From Elephas maximus indicus (lineage: Eukaryota > Chordata > Mammalia > Proboscidea > Elephantidae), in contig NC_064841.1 in NCBI RefSeq assembly GCF_024166365.1, positions 27,830,001 to 27,894,000 of the forward strand: a DNA stretch of 64,000 nucleotides, read 5' to 3'. Shown in pieces: positions 23,187 to 34,656 of the stretch. Position 1 is the first letter of the stretch. Every line of letters begins with the position of its first letter. The notes beneath the pieces were generated by a model. The model was given only the letters and a program-made list of their open reading frames with translations, was not told where the DNA came from and ran no database searches. The translations under genes were made by a program, and so were the position numbers.

Positions 23187-24343
23187 ATTGAATGCTGGTT
23201 AGCTGTTAAAATAGCAACTTTCAGAAGCAAAATAGTTGAAAAACAAGCTCTAGACTTGCTAGAATTAAAAGAAAAAGTCTAGAATTGTTAAATACACCTC
23301 AGAAACCATTCTAAGTTAAATTTGTTTTGGAGAATGAAGCCATTTTTCAATGTGCAGTCATTTTCTGGACACTTCCCTTCCCCTGCCCTAGTTAAGTTCT
23401 CTGTGCATCATTTCTTGCTGTGCAAGTCTAGTAAGCAAGTAACAGAGATGGTCCAAATGACAAAGAATCTGATCCCTAAGCAGAACAGTAGAGCTATATT
23501 ACAGAAAATGTCCAGGTGGAATCAGGAAAGAGAAAATACAAGAAAGCACAAGAAACTTACCGGGAAATAATAAAACAGCTGACATGGCCCAAAGAAAAAG
23601 GCACAATGATCCAATTAGTCAAGAGAAGGAAAAAACAACTTAGCCTGGGTCTCCACAGGTACAACTGTCAGAATGATCAGCCTCGATTCTAGTCAGACAC
23701 AGTGACCTGCATTAGCTAGATAATGGAGGGGCAAATAGATCGTGTGCCTTTATTTCCTGGCCAATTATACAGCCCTATTTTCCTCTGTGTTAAATAGAAG
23801 TGACCTAAAAGCTTTTGAGGCACTAGTCAACAAAGTGTCTTGATGTAACAACCCTTCAAAATGATTTTGTTCTCACACTTCTTTGTGAGGAAAATATTCT
23901 TCAGCCAAGGAGGAGACTGTTTATACTCTAGTAGGGAGGAAAAGAAAATTAATCTGCTCACTGACCTTTGGCAGTTGGACTTCCTCATTTAGAAAACAAT
24001 CTAGTCCATTTTCTGAATCTGAGGTTGAACTCACTATTTGAACATCTCATCACACACTCTACGTTTTGGCTTCTGTAGTTTTGTGATTTGAAAATGACAC
24101 ACAGAACTTGGCATTTGGGTTGTTTATTTGCTTTTAATTAAATTTTTGATTTTAAGTTAAAATTTTATGTGTGGTTGGATGCCTACGAAGACAAGGGGAA
24201 ACAGGGACAGGGTAGCTCCCCGCAGAAAGCCAGAGTGTTGTTTCCTGAAGAAAGAGAAAAGATTGCAAAAACCATATTTGATCTCCACAGAAACTAAGGA
24301 AGAAATGGTCATGAATTTGACAAATTTGACTAACATTTACCTT
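23187..24343. other. No recognisable feature
   Basis: Unique-looking sequence. Frames of 82 and 72 codons (23322-23570, 24167-24385) have no recognisable domain; the second runs into a SINE. No exon supported. Confidence 0.55.
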
Positions 24344-24530
24344 GGAAACCCTGGTGGCGTATGGGTTAAGTGCTACAGCTGCTAATCAAAAGGTCAGCAG
24401 TTCAAATATACCAGGTGCTCCTTGGAAACCCTATGGGGCAGTTCTACTCTGTCCTATAGGGTCACTATGAGTCAGAATTGAATCAACAGCAATGGGTTTG
24501 GTTGTTTTTTGTTTTGTTTTTTTTGGGGTT
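24344..24530 (+). mobile_element. AfroSINE-type SINE
   Basis: GGAAACCCTGGTGGCG start, 'cagcagttcaaatataccaggtgctcc', 'gtcctatagggtcactatgagtcag', ending GGGTTTGGTTG and a T-rich tail. Confidence 0.93.
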
Positions 24531-25019
24531 TTACTAAGCACCAGCTTAATATTGAGATACTGAGTTACTGAGATAAACCCAGCAAGATCTCTGCCCTCCA
24601 GCATCTCACACCCTGTCTGGTAGGTGCTTAAAGTCTTGGCTCTGCACTAACCGTGACAGCACAGGATTTGAGGCTGGGATTAATTTACTGAGAAGCCAGA
24701 CCAGGCCTAGACCTCTTTTCCCTCACTGTTATGCATAATATCAGCAAAAAACCAAAAAATTTTAAACCCCCCTGGCAATAAATTCTCCCTCAGATTTGCC
24801 TAAGACATTGCCCCAGCAAGTAGTTTCAGTACACAGGACCAGACTTAGGCTAAGCTGTCAAATGGGCTGAGTTATGGGAAGTCCTCATTCTCTCTGGCAT
24901 AATCCTCGTGCTCCCACACACACATTTCAGGCCTGCCTTCTCAGTGCTCTGCCAAAATTATCCTCAAAAATAAAAATAGTTCTAGGACTCACAGTGACTG
25001 ATATTGTCTTTTTATAAAG

Positions 25020-25215
25020 ATGGAGTAATCATATCAGTGAAGTTTTGTATAAGAATAGGTTAAAAAATCAATGGAACAGAATAGAGAGTCCAGAAATGGA
25101 CCTATACATTCATGGTCAGTTGATTTCCAACAAAAATGCCAAGATAACTCAATGAAAAATGGAAAATATTTTCAAGAAATGTATTGGAACAACCAGAAAT
25201 CCATAAGAAAAAAAG
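25020..25215 (+). mobile_element. L1 ORF2 fragment, old
   Basis: Contains 'aatcaatggaacagaatagag', 'ggtcagttgatttccaacaaaaatgccaag', the DNA form of the conserved ORF2 C-terminal domain. Broken, no boundaries visible. Confidence 0.7.
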
Positions 25216-25256
25216 TAAACTGGAAACACTGCTTTCCCCAGTGACTATGGCAGGCT

Positions 25257-25316
25257 GAAAAAAAAAAAAAAAAAAGACCTCTTAAAGATATATATATATA
25301 TATATATTTTATATAT
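25257..25316. repeat. A-run and TA microsatellite
   Basis: About 19 A residues from 25257 followed after a short spacer by (TA)n at 25288-25306. Possibly the remains of a retroposon tail. Confidence 0.85.
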
Positions 25317-25559
25317 GTGAATAATACCTTTTATAGCAAAAGAATGAATATTACCTTATAGGGTAAAAGATGTATGTTAATACTCTTGAGACATTTATAT
25401 TGGATTGTCTCCATACCATCTTATATTATTTATACATATTTTAGGTTGATACTAAATACGATCATATATATCCTTGCAAGAGGGAGAGGGAATTGGGAGA
25501 CAGACACATGGAAAAGAAGTTTTACTTAACATAATATTATTTAACATTTATTTTAGGCT

Positions 25560-25797
25560 ATGTGAAAACAGGTAGAGAATAGAGTGATATGGCTACAAGT
25601 CAAGGAATAGCAACAGCCCCAGAAACTGGAAAAGGCAAGGAATGGACTCTCCCCTAGAGCCTTTAGAGGAAGTGGGGCCCTGCTGACAGCTTGATTTCAA
25701 ATTTCTGGCCTCCAGAACTGTGAGAAGATAAATTTTTGTTGTTTTTTAAGCCATCTGTTTGTAGTAATTTGTTACAGCAACAGCAGGAAACTAATAG
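25560..25797 (+). mobile_element. MaLR-type LTR (MLT1-like), 3' part
   Basis: Ends with the typical MLT1 block: 'ggcctccagaactgtgagaag', AATTTTTGTTGTTTTTTAAGCC, 'gtaatttgttacagcaacagcaggaaactaata'. The 5' boundary is uncertain. Confidence 0.75.
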
Positions 25798-25837
25798 TGA
25801 CACAGGGTAATTCAAGTGGATTATAGGCTTAAACCCA

Positions 25838-25998
25838 TAAAAAGAACTTGTTGCCATCAAGTCGATTTCTACTCATAGCAACCCTAATAGGACAGAGGAA
25901 AACTTCTCCATAGGGTTTCCAAGGAGTGGCTGGTAGATTCAAACTGCTGACTTTTGGATTAGCAGCCAAGCTATTAACCACTGCACCACCAGGGCTCC
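25838..25998 (-). mobile_element. AfroSINE-type SINE, reverse
   Basis: Starts 'aaaaagaacttgttgccatc', contains GTCGATTTCTACTCATAGC and ends CTGCACCACCAGGGCTCC. Inserted in old L1 sequence. Confidence 0.9.
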
Positions 25999-26095
25999 AT
26001 AAAGTTTAAAATAATAAAGCTTCTACAAGAAGACATAGAAGAATGTCTTTGTGGACTTAAGTTAGGCAAAGTTTTCTTAGCACTATCTGAGGCCT

Positions 26096-26216
26096 GTTGG
26101 AGCAGTTCAAATCCACTAGCCACTTGTTGGAAACCCTGTGGGGCCGTTCTACTCTGCCCTATGGGATAGCTATGAGTTGGAAGCGACGCGACAGCAATGG
26201 GTTTTTGTTTTTTGTA
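26096..26216 (+). mobile_element. AfroSINE-type SINE, 5'-truncated
   Basis: Begins in the B-box region (CAGTTCAAATCC) and continues through TTGGAAACCCTGTGGGGC, AGCTATGAGTTGGAAGCG to GCAATGGGTTTTTG. The A-box half is absent. Confidence 0.85.
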
Positions 26217-26420
26217 ACTATAAAAGAGGGAAAAAAAGTTCAATTGATCTTACTCAAAATGAAAAATTCTGTTCCTCACAATATACAATTAAGAAATGAA
26301 TAGGCAACTCACAGTCTGGGAAAAATATTTGCTGTACATATATCTTACAAAACATTCATATCCAGAATATAAATATATTTTGTAAAATCCTACAAATAAA
26401 CAATAAAAATTTGAAAAAAC
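26217..26420 (+). mobile_element. L1M ORF2 fragment
   Basis: Old L1 sequence ('aagaaatgaataggcaactcac', 'tgggaaaaatatttgctgtac', 'cattcatatccagaatat') that was probably continuous with 25998-26095 before SINE insertion. Confidence 0.65.
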
Positions 26421-27862
26421 ACAGAGGCAGGGCCGAGATGGCAAAATAGATGCTTTCTGTGGTTCCTCTTACAACAAAGACTGGAAAAAACAAGTAAATT
26501 CATCAGCCCTGAACATCAAGGACAAAGCTGAGGAGTTGGACTGAGTAGCAGGGGGAGGGAGAGACAATTCAGAAGCAGTGAAGAAGTGCCAGACCTGACC
26601 TAGCTGGTACCCTACAGGCTGGATCTTTGGCGCACACGGGATTAGACAAGCAGTAGTGCTCGGGACATGTTTTACCACGTCAGGAGAAACTGAGCGGTAG
26701 AAAGTCTGCACAAGCCTCCGGAGCCAGGGGAAAGCAAAGCTGGGATCTACAAAAGTTAAGTGCACCCTTCTAACCTACTGCATGGGATCAAAATAACTCT
26801 TCCCCTTCTGAGACTTCCATAATGGAGAAGTGTCTCTCTTCCCTCACCTGTCCCCTCCCTACTCTGCTCTGGTGCTGGTCTGGCAGGCAGTGGTCAGTAG
26901 TTGCTGAGCCCCCTAGGTGGGAAGTGGTACCTGTCACACACTAGTCAGTCTCCCAGCTTGGGGGAGGGAACAAACAAACAAAGAAACCGCCAACTCCTGT
27001 AAGCTGGGAGCTCAGGACTAAAGGTGCACAAACCAATCTTGTGGCTTCAAAAAACTGCCACGCCCCTTAAGCTGGGAACTCAGAGCAGGCACTGTCCCTT
27101 TGCCTAGGCACAGGCAAAAGGGGTCCACACTTCAAATGTCTTTCACCCCTGCCTAGACCTATATGTGCCCATTCAACAGCATAGGCCCTCATTAGCATAG
27201 TGCAACAGGGTATATACCTGAAGACTATTTTCAACTGCAACAGCTAAGGGGGAGTGGCAGATTCATCACATTTGACACTGCCTTGCCCATTAAGCAGGGT
27301 CCTCACCCCCCCACATCAGGGGCCTGAGGACTGGTGGCTTAACCCATTCCACCTCGCCACCCATGACAGGGGTCTGAGAATAAGTGGTGCCTCCCAATCC
27401 TTACAGCCAACAACATTGGGTACCCAGAGTCCACCTGAAAAATCCACCCACCTATGCACTCTAGGGGACAGGAACACGCCTTCCACTTAGGCACTCAGGG
27501 GCAGCCATCAGCCCCCTACCTTGCTTGGCACATAACCCCCTACTGCAGCCAGATACCTGTGACTCTCCAGTTACCCCTATGTAGCCCTGCCCATCTAGGG
27601 CTGCAGGTGAGAGCCTGCACCACACACTTGGTGACTGACAACCTGGACACCTGAACTGAATCCACACAAGAAAAGTAAATGGACTCCTGGGCTCACACAC
27701 CTTGTAGCAGCTCTAACCACCTGGTGACAGGACTTGAAGAGCTTCAAAGGTGCCAATAACCAAAGCAGCTCACATGCTTAGCCTACTCGGGCATATCAAA
27801 ACAAAACAAGAAGGTAGGACACAGTAAGCAAACATACTATAAATAAATACAATAACTTATTG

Positions 27863-28865
27863 ATGGCTCGGACACAACAGTCAACATCAAATCACACAAA
27901 GAGGGAGACCATGATGGCTCCAGCAAGCAACCAAAAGAAAGAACAAGAAATGTCCCAGAGGAAGATAAAGTCTTGGAATTACAAGAGATAGACTTCAAAA
28001 GACTAATATACACAGCATTTCAAGAGATCGGGCAAAACTCAGACCAAGCCAAGGAACACACAGACAAAGCAGTAGAGGAATTTAGGAAAGCTATATAAGA
28101 GCAGAATGACAAATTTAACAAGCTTCTAGAATCCTTAGAGAGACAGCAAATAGAAATCCAAAAGATTAACAATAAAATTTCAGAATTAGAGAATTAGATA
28201 GAAAGTCACAGGAGCAGAATTGAAGCAAAGGAAGTCAGAATTACTGACATTGAAGATAAAGCACTTGACACCAATTTAAGGAAAAATTACATACAAGAAT
28301 TTAAAAAAATGAAGAAACCTTAAGAATTATGAGGGACTCTATCAAAAACAATAACCTATGAGTGATTGGAGTACCAGAACAAGGGGTGGGGATAACAGAA
28401 AATACAGAGATAATTGTTGAAGATTTGCTAGCAGAAAACTTTCCTGATATCATGGAAGATGAGAAGATATCTACCCAAAAAGCTCAATGAATCCCATAAA
28501 GGGTAGATTCCAAAAGAGAGTCACCAAGATAATATAATCAAATTTGCCAAAATCAAAGATAAAGAGAGCATTTTAAGAGTGGCTAAGGATAAATCAAAAG
28601 TCACCTACAAAGAAGAGTCAATAAGACTAAGCCCTGACTACTCAGCAGAAATCATGCAGGTAAGAAGGCAAGGGCTGACGTATACGAAGGCTTGAAGAAA
28701 AAAAATTACCAGCCAAGAATTATATATCCAGCAAAACTGTCTCTCAACATGAAGGTGAAATTAGGGCATTTCCAGATAAAGAGAAATTAAAGGAATTTGT
28801 AAACACAAAACCAAAATCACAAGAAATACTAAAAGGAGTCCCCTGGCCACAGAACATATAATATC
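27863..28865 (+). pseudogene. ORF1 remnant of older L1
   Basis: Begins ATG GCT CGG ACA CAA and aligns throughout with ORF1 of the younger L1. The coiled-coil part has repeated AACAAGCTTCTAGAATCC-like codons, and the RNA-binding parts follow. It has several stops (for example TAA in 'ctatataagag' near 28096 and TAG in 'gagaattagata' near 28196). ORF1p is the RNA-binding trimeric chaperone of L1; this copy is dead. Confidence 0.82.
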
Positions 28866-29314
28866 AGATAACAACACAAGACCAGACCACAGGACAGAAC
28901 AATCAGATATGAACCCAGATAGAGAAGTCACAAAAGCAAGTCAAAGCTAAAACACTGAAAATAGGGAAATAGAAATATCAATATGTAAAAGATAACAACA
29001 TTAAAACGAACAAAAAAAAAGGGACTGAATAGTGTAGTCATAGAACTTTCATATGGAGAGAAAGTTAAGCTGATGTCAAGAAATAAAAGACTGGTTTAAA
29101 CTTAGAAAAATAGGGATAAATATTAAGGTAACCACAAAGGAAACTAACAATCCTACACATCAAAATACAAAATAAGACAAATATAAAGACTCAGCAAATA
29201 CAAAATCTACAACAATGAAAAAGATTAAAAGAAAATACATAAAGAAAAATGACAGCACAGAAAATTCAGTGGAACAAAGAAACTGCCAACACCACAAAAA
29301 AAAAAAAAAAATTC

Positions 29315-31693
29315 ATACCTATCAATAATTACACTGAATGTAAATGAAATAAATGTACCAATAAAGAGACAGAGAATGACAGAATGGATTAAAAAAAAAA
29401 AAATGACCCATCTACATGCCGCCTCCAAGAGACACACCTTAGACTCAAAGACGTAAACAAACTAAAACTCAAAGGATGGAAAAATACATATATCAAGCAA
29501 ACAACAACCAAAAAAGAGCAGGAATGGGGACATTAATTTCTGACAAAATAGACTTTAAAGCAAAATCCACCACAATGGATAAGGAAGTACACCACATAAT
29601 GATTAAAGTGTCAATACACCAGGAGGATATAACCATAATAAATATATACGCACACAATGACAGGGCTCCAAAATACATAAAACAAACTCTAACAGGATTG
29701 AAAAGAGAAATAGACACCTCCAAAGCAGTAGTAGGAGCGTTCAACACACTACTTTTGGTGAAGAACAGAACATCTAGAAAGAAACTCAATAAAGACATGG
29801 AAGATCTAAATGCCACAACCAATCAACTTCATCTCATACACATATACAGAACACTTCACCCAACAGCAGCCAAGTATACTTTCTTTCCAATGCACGTGGA
29901 ACATTCTTCAGAATAGACCACATATTAGGCCACAAAACAAGACATAACAGAAACCAAATATTGAAATATTCCAAAGCATGTTTTTTGACCATAAAGCCAT
30001 AAAAGTAGAAATCGACAACAGAAAAAGCAAGGAAAAAAAATCAAATACATGGAAACCAAACAATACATTGTTCAAAAACTACTGGATTATTGAAGAAATA
30101 AGGAATGAATAAAGGAATTCATTGAATCAAATGAGAATGAAAACATATCTTACCAGAACCTTTGGAACACAGCAAAAACAGAGCTCGGAGGTCAATTTAC
30201 AGCAATAAATGCTCACATCCAAAAAGAAGACAGGGCCAAAATCAAAATATTAGCCCTCCAACTTGAACAAATAGAAAAAGAGCAGTAAAAGAAGCCCTCA
30301 GGCACCAGAAGGAAGGAAATAATAAAAATCAGAGCAGAAATAAGTGAAATAGTGGATAAAAAAACAACAAAAAGAGTCAACAAGACCAAAAGTTTGTTCT
30401 TTGAAAAGACCAATGAAATTGATAAACCATCATCCAAACTGACAAAAGAAAAACAGGAGAGGAAGAAAATAACCTGAATGAGAAATGAGATGGACATATC
30501 TCAACAGACCCAATTGAAATTAAAGGAATCATAATAGAATACTATGAAAAATCATACTCCAAGAAATTTGAAAACCTAGAGGAAATGGACAAATTTCTAG
30601 AAACATACTACCTACCTAACACAAACCAAAGCAGAACAACTAAATAAACCTGTAACAAAAGAAGAGGTAACAAAACTCCCAACAACAACAACAAAAAAGC
30701 TCTGGTCCTCACAGCCTCACTGGAGAATTCTATAAAACTTTCAGAGAAGAGTTAACGCTACTACTACTAAAGGTATTTCACAGGATACAAAAGGATGGAA
30801 TACTCTCGAACTCGTTCTATGAAGCCAGCATAACTCTGGTACCACAACCAGTTAAAGACACTGCAAAAAAAAGAAAATTGTAGATGAATATCCCTCATGA
30901 ACATAGACACAAAAATCCTCAACAAAATTCTAGTCGATAGAATTCAACAACATATAAAAAAATAATTCATTATGACCCAAGTGGGATTCATACCAGGTAT
31001 GCAGGAATAGTTCAACATTAGAAAAACAATCAATGTAATACATCACATAAATAAAACAGAAGAACCACATGATCTTATCAATCAATGCAGAAAAGGCATT
31101 TGACAAAGTCCAACACCGATTCATGACAAAAACTCAGCAAACCAGGAACAGAAGGGAAATTCCTCAACATAATAAAGGGCATTTCTACGAAGCTAACAGC
31201 CAACATCATCCTAAATGGAGAGAGTCTGAAAGCATTACCCTTGAGAACAGGAACTAGGCAAGGATGCCCTTTATCACCACTCTTATTCAACATTGTGCTG
31301 GAGGTCCTAGTCAGAGCAATAAGGCAAGAAAAAAAAAAAATAAAGGGTATCAAATTGGTACTGAAGAAGTAAGAGTAGTCCTATTCACAAATGATATGAT
31401 CTTATATTTAGAAAACCCCAAAGAGTACACAAGAAAACTACTGGAACTAATTTCCACAAAGTATCAGGATACAAAATAAGCATACCAAAATCAGGCAGCT
31501 AACAGATACATTAGGAAATGCTTACCATCATTAGCCGTCAGAGAAATGCAAGTCAAAACTACAATGAGATACCATTTTACCCCAACAAAATAATAAATGT
31601 TAGAAAAGTTGTGGAGAGACTGGAACACTTATACATTGCTGGTGGGAATGTAAAATGGTACAACCACTTTGGAAATCAATTTAGTGCTTCCTT
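29315..31693 (+). pseudogene. ORF2 remnant of older L1
   Basis: ORF2 normally encodes endonuclease and reverse transcriptase. The open piece 29476-29916 holds part of the endonuclease, but the catalytic GDFN motif reads GAFN, so the Asp is lost. At 31069-31257 RT motif A reads SINAEKAFD instead of SIDAEKAFD, and motif C near 31387 reads FTNDM instead of FADDM. It also has many stops, frameshifts and the deletion near 31490. It has been inactive for a long time. Confidence 0.88.
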
Positions 31694-31709
31694 AAAAAGC
31701 TAGAAATAG

Positions 31710-32150
31710 CCAGTCCGCACAGGTGGCGCGGCGAGGCGGCTGGCAGGAGGAGAAGTCACCGGGGGGCAGCGACTGTTTTTGGAGCCAGGAGTGCAGTGTC
31801 CCAGCCAGGGAACCTTGGCGCGGGGCTTTGGACTGGGTGCAGGGGAGCTGAGCACGACATCCTGTGACCGTACAAACACAGGGTGCAGCCCCAGCGCCCT
31901 GAATTGACCTGGGGGGGGCAGCCAGTCCACGCGGGTGGCACGGCCACCCGGCTGGCGGGAGGAGAAGTTACCAGGAGGCAGAGACTGTTTTTAGAGCCTG
32001 GAGTGCAGCGTCCTAGCCAGGGAACCCTGACGCTGGGCTTTGGACTGGCAGCGGAGGAACTCACTGCGGCTTCTGAGACAGCGCAAGCACAGCACGCGGG
32101 CCTGACCCTCGGGGGCAATCTCTACCCAGCCAGCGCACACAGGCGACGCG
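31710..32150 (+). repeat. Tandem 5'UTR monomers of L1
   Basis: The L1 5'UTR opens with two repeats, 31709-31920 (212 bp) and 31921-32128 (208 bp), each beginning GCCAGTCC(G/A)C followed by GG(T/C)GG..., GCTGGC(A/G)GGAGGAGAAGT and TTGGAGCC or TAGAGCC, then CCAGGGAACC. A third start (GCCAGCGCACACAGGCGACG, 32129-32150) is truncated and runs into unique 5'UTR. Mouse L1 promoters are built the same way from monomers of about 200 bp. The repeats are GC-rich, as expected of a promoter. Confidence 0.9.
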
Positions 32151-33159
32151 CCCCTCGGGAATCTCAGATAAAACAGTCACCCCAAGCAAGATAAGTAACT
32201 TTGTCTATATTCCGGGGTGCTACTCTCTCCTGTTTTTCTGAATGCTCCCCTCCCCTTCCCAGGCGGCTTCATTATCATTGGAATTTCCCGAGCCAGAGGG
32301 AGAACTGCTCCGCGGTTTTCCTTTTCCGTTTTTTTTTGGGGGGGGCTTTTCCTAACCCATTCTTCCGGCCTGAGAGAAGCAACCACAAAAAACCCAGGGA
32401 CCAAAAATCCTTCCCTAATTGGACTAAAAACACAGAACCAGCTCCAGCCAAGCATATGTGATCCACAGTCTCGGGCTTTCATCCCTACAGGGAACAAGGG
32501 GGCTATTATAATACAAAGGCATTTCTGATACGGATCTGACTGAGTTTGTTTTAGCGGATTTACTGGAAAGACAAGATTCCCAGGTCTGCTATCTCTGCAT
32601 ATGCAACAGAGCCCTCACTGACCCACAACAGGGAACTGAGGGCTGAAGCTCCCCCCAGACCACCTAGCCTCCTGCCTTAGGGGTCTAAGGAGGGTGACAC
32701 CTACCAATCTGTAGAGGTACTTGCATTGGGGGCCTAAGGTACAGCTGCAGAGCCCACCCACCAAGGTGCTTTAGGAATAGAGACACACCTACCTCACTGA
32801 CACTTGGGGGAAGCCTGTAAGCATCCTGCTTCCCCCGCCCCCCCCCAGAGTGTGAATCCCACCTGCTACTAGAATCTGGTGCACACAACTATCACCACTA
32901 CTTCTCTAGGTGGATAGCTGACAGTCTGCACCACACACTTGATGACCCAAAATCAGATTCTACTCAAGAATAGAGAATGGACTCAGGCATATACATCAGG
33001 TAACAGCCCAAACCAGCTGGTAATAGGTCATAAGTAAGTCAAGGGCTACAACAATCAAGACAGCGCAATCTAGTAGCCCATCCACACATATTGAAAGAAA
33101 ACAAAACAAGATAAGACTCAGTGAGCAAATATAGAATAAATCACTACAATATCTTAGTG

Positions 33160-34188
33160 ATGGCTCAGAGACAGCAGTCGATATCAAAGCACATAAACAA
33201 GCAGACCATGACTGCTTCTACAATCCCCCAAACTAAAGAATCAAAATCTTTCCCAAATGAAGACACAATCCTGGAATTATCAGAAAGAGAATATAAAAAA
33301 ATAATTTACAGAATGCTTCAAGACATCAGGGATGACCTCAGAAATGAAATAAGGCAATCTGCAGAAAAAGCCAAGGAACACAATGATAAAGCAGTTGAAG
33401 AACTAAAAAAGATTATTCAAGAACATAGTGGAAAAATTAATAAGTTGCAAGAATCCATAGAGAGACAGCATTCAGAAATCCAAAAGATTAACAATAAAAT
33501 TACAGAATTAGACAATGCAGTAGGAAGTCAGAGAAGCAGACTCGAGCAATTAGAATGCAGAGTGGGAAATCTGGAGGACCAGGGAATTAACACCAATATA
33601 GCTGAAAAAAAATCAGATAAAAGAATTAAAAAAAATGAAGAAACCCTAAGAATCATGTGGGAGTCAATCAAGAAGGATAACTTGCGTGTGATTGGAGTCC
33701 CAGAACAGGGAGGGATAACAGAAAACGCAGAGAGAATAGTTGAAGATCTGCTGACAGAAAACTTCCCTGACATCATGAAAGACGAAAGGATATCTATCAA
33801 AGATGCACATCGAACCCCATTTAAGACTGATCCAAAAAGAAAAACACCAAGACATATTATCATCAAACTTGCCAAAACCAAAAATTAAGAGAAAATTTTA
33901 AAAGCAGCCAGGGAGAAAAGAAAGGTCTCCTACAAGGGTGAATCAATAAGAATAAGTTCAGACTACTCAGCAGAAACCATGCAGGCAAGAAGGCAATGGG
34001 ATGACATATAGAGGGCACTGAAGGAGAAAAACTGCCAGCCTAGGATCATATATCCAGCAAAACTCTCTCTGAAATATGAAGGCGAAATTAAGATATTTAC
34101 AGATAAACACAAGCTTAGAGAATTTGCAAAAACCAAACCAAAGCTACAAGAAATACTAAAGGAAATTGTTTGGTCAGAAAACCAATAA
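33160..34188 (+). pseudogene. ORF1 of the nested L1, two stops
   Basis: ORF1p is the L1 nucleic-acid chaperone that coats its RNA as a trimer. This frame would be 342 codons, close to the usual 340. It starts MAQRQQSISK, has a Lys/Glu-rich coiled coil (about residues 50-150), an RRM-like part (LRVIGVPE near residue 175) and a C-terminal domain with YPAKLSL. In-frame stops fall at codon 243 (33886-33888) and codon 284 (34009-34011); the frame otherwise continues to TAA at 34186-34188. I preferred ATG at 33160 over the upstream GTG because of the conserved MAQ/MAR start shared with the older L1. Confidence 0.93.
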
Positions 34189-34656
34189 TATCAGAAACCA
34201 GCACAACACAAGGTCACAGAACAGAACATCCTGATATCAACTCAAATAGGGAAATCACAAAAACAAATTAATATTAATTAAAAAAAAAATGCTCAAAACA
34301 GGGAATCATTGAAGTCAATATATAAAAGACCACAATAATCAAAAAACAAACAACAAAAAGAGGGACTAAATACAGGTGGCATAGAACTGCCATATGGAGA
34401 GGGATACAAGGCGATACAGGACAATACATGTTAGGTTTTTACTTAGAAAAATAGGGGTAAATATTAAGGTAACCACAAAGAGGTATAACAACTGCATAAC
34501 TCAAAATAAAAACTAAGAAAAATGTAAAGACTCAGCAAACATAAACTCAAATACTATGAAAATGAGGAACACACAATTTACAAAGAAAAACGTCTCAGCA
34601 CAAAAAAGTAAGTGGAAAAATGAAATTCTCAACAACACACATAAAAAGGCATCAAA

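Larger units (their letters stand above)
26423..31693 (+). mobile_element. Older L1, nearly complete, host of a nested L1
   Basis: A + strand L1 with 5'UTR (26423-27862), ORF1 remnant, a spacer, ORF2 remnant and an abrupt junction at 31693 where a younger L1 is inserted. The short continuation after that insertion (39483-39489) matches the next bases of ORF2 ('aagtacca'). Near 31490 it jumps from RT/thumb sequence to the cysteine-motif region, an internal deletion of about 1 kb judged against the younger element. Confidence 0.9.

Noticed and set aside
31756-32194. GC-rich frames on both strands taken as a CpG-island gene
   Set aside because: The region is the monomeric 5'UTR promoter of the nested L1.
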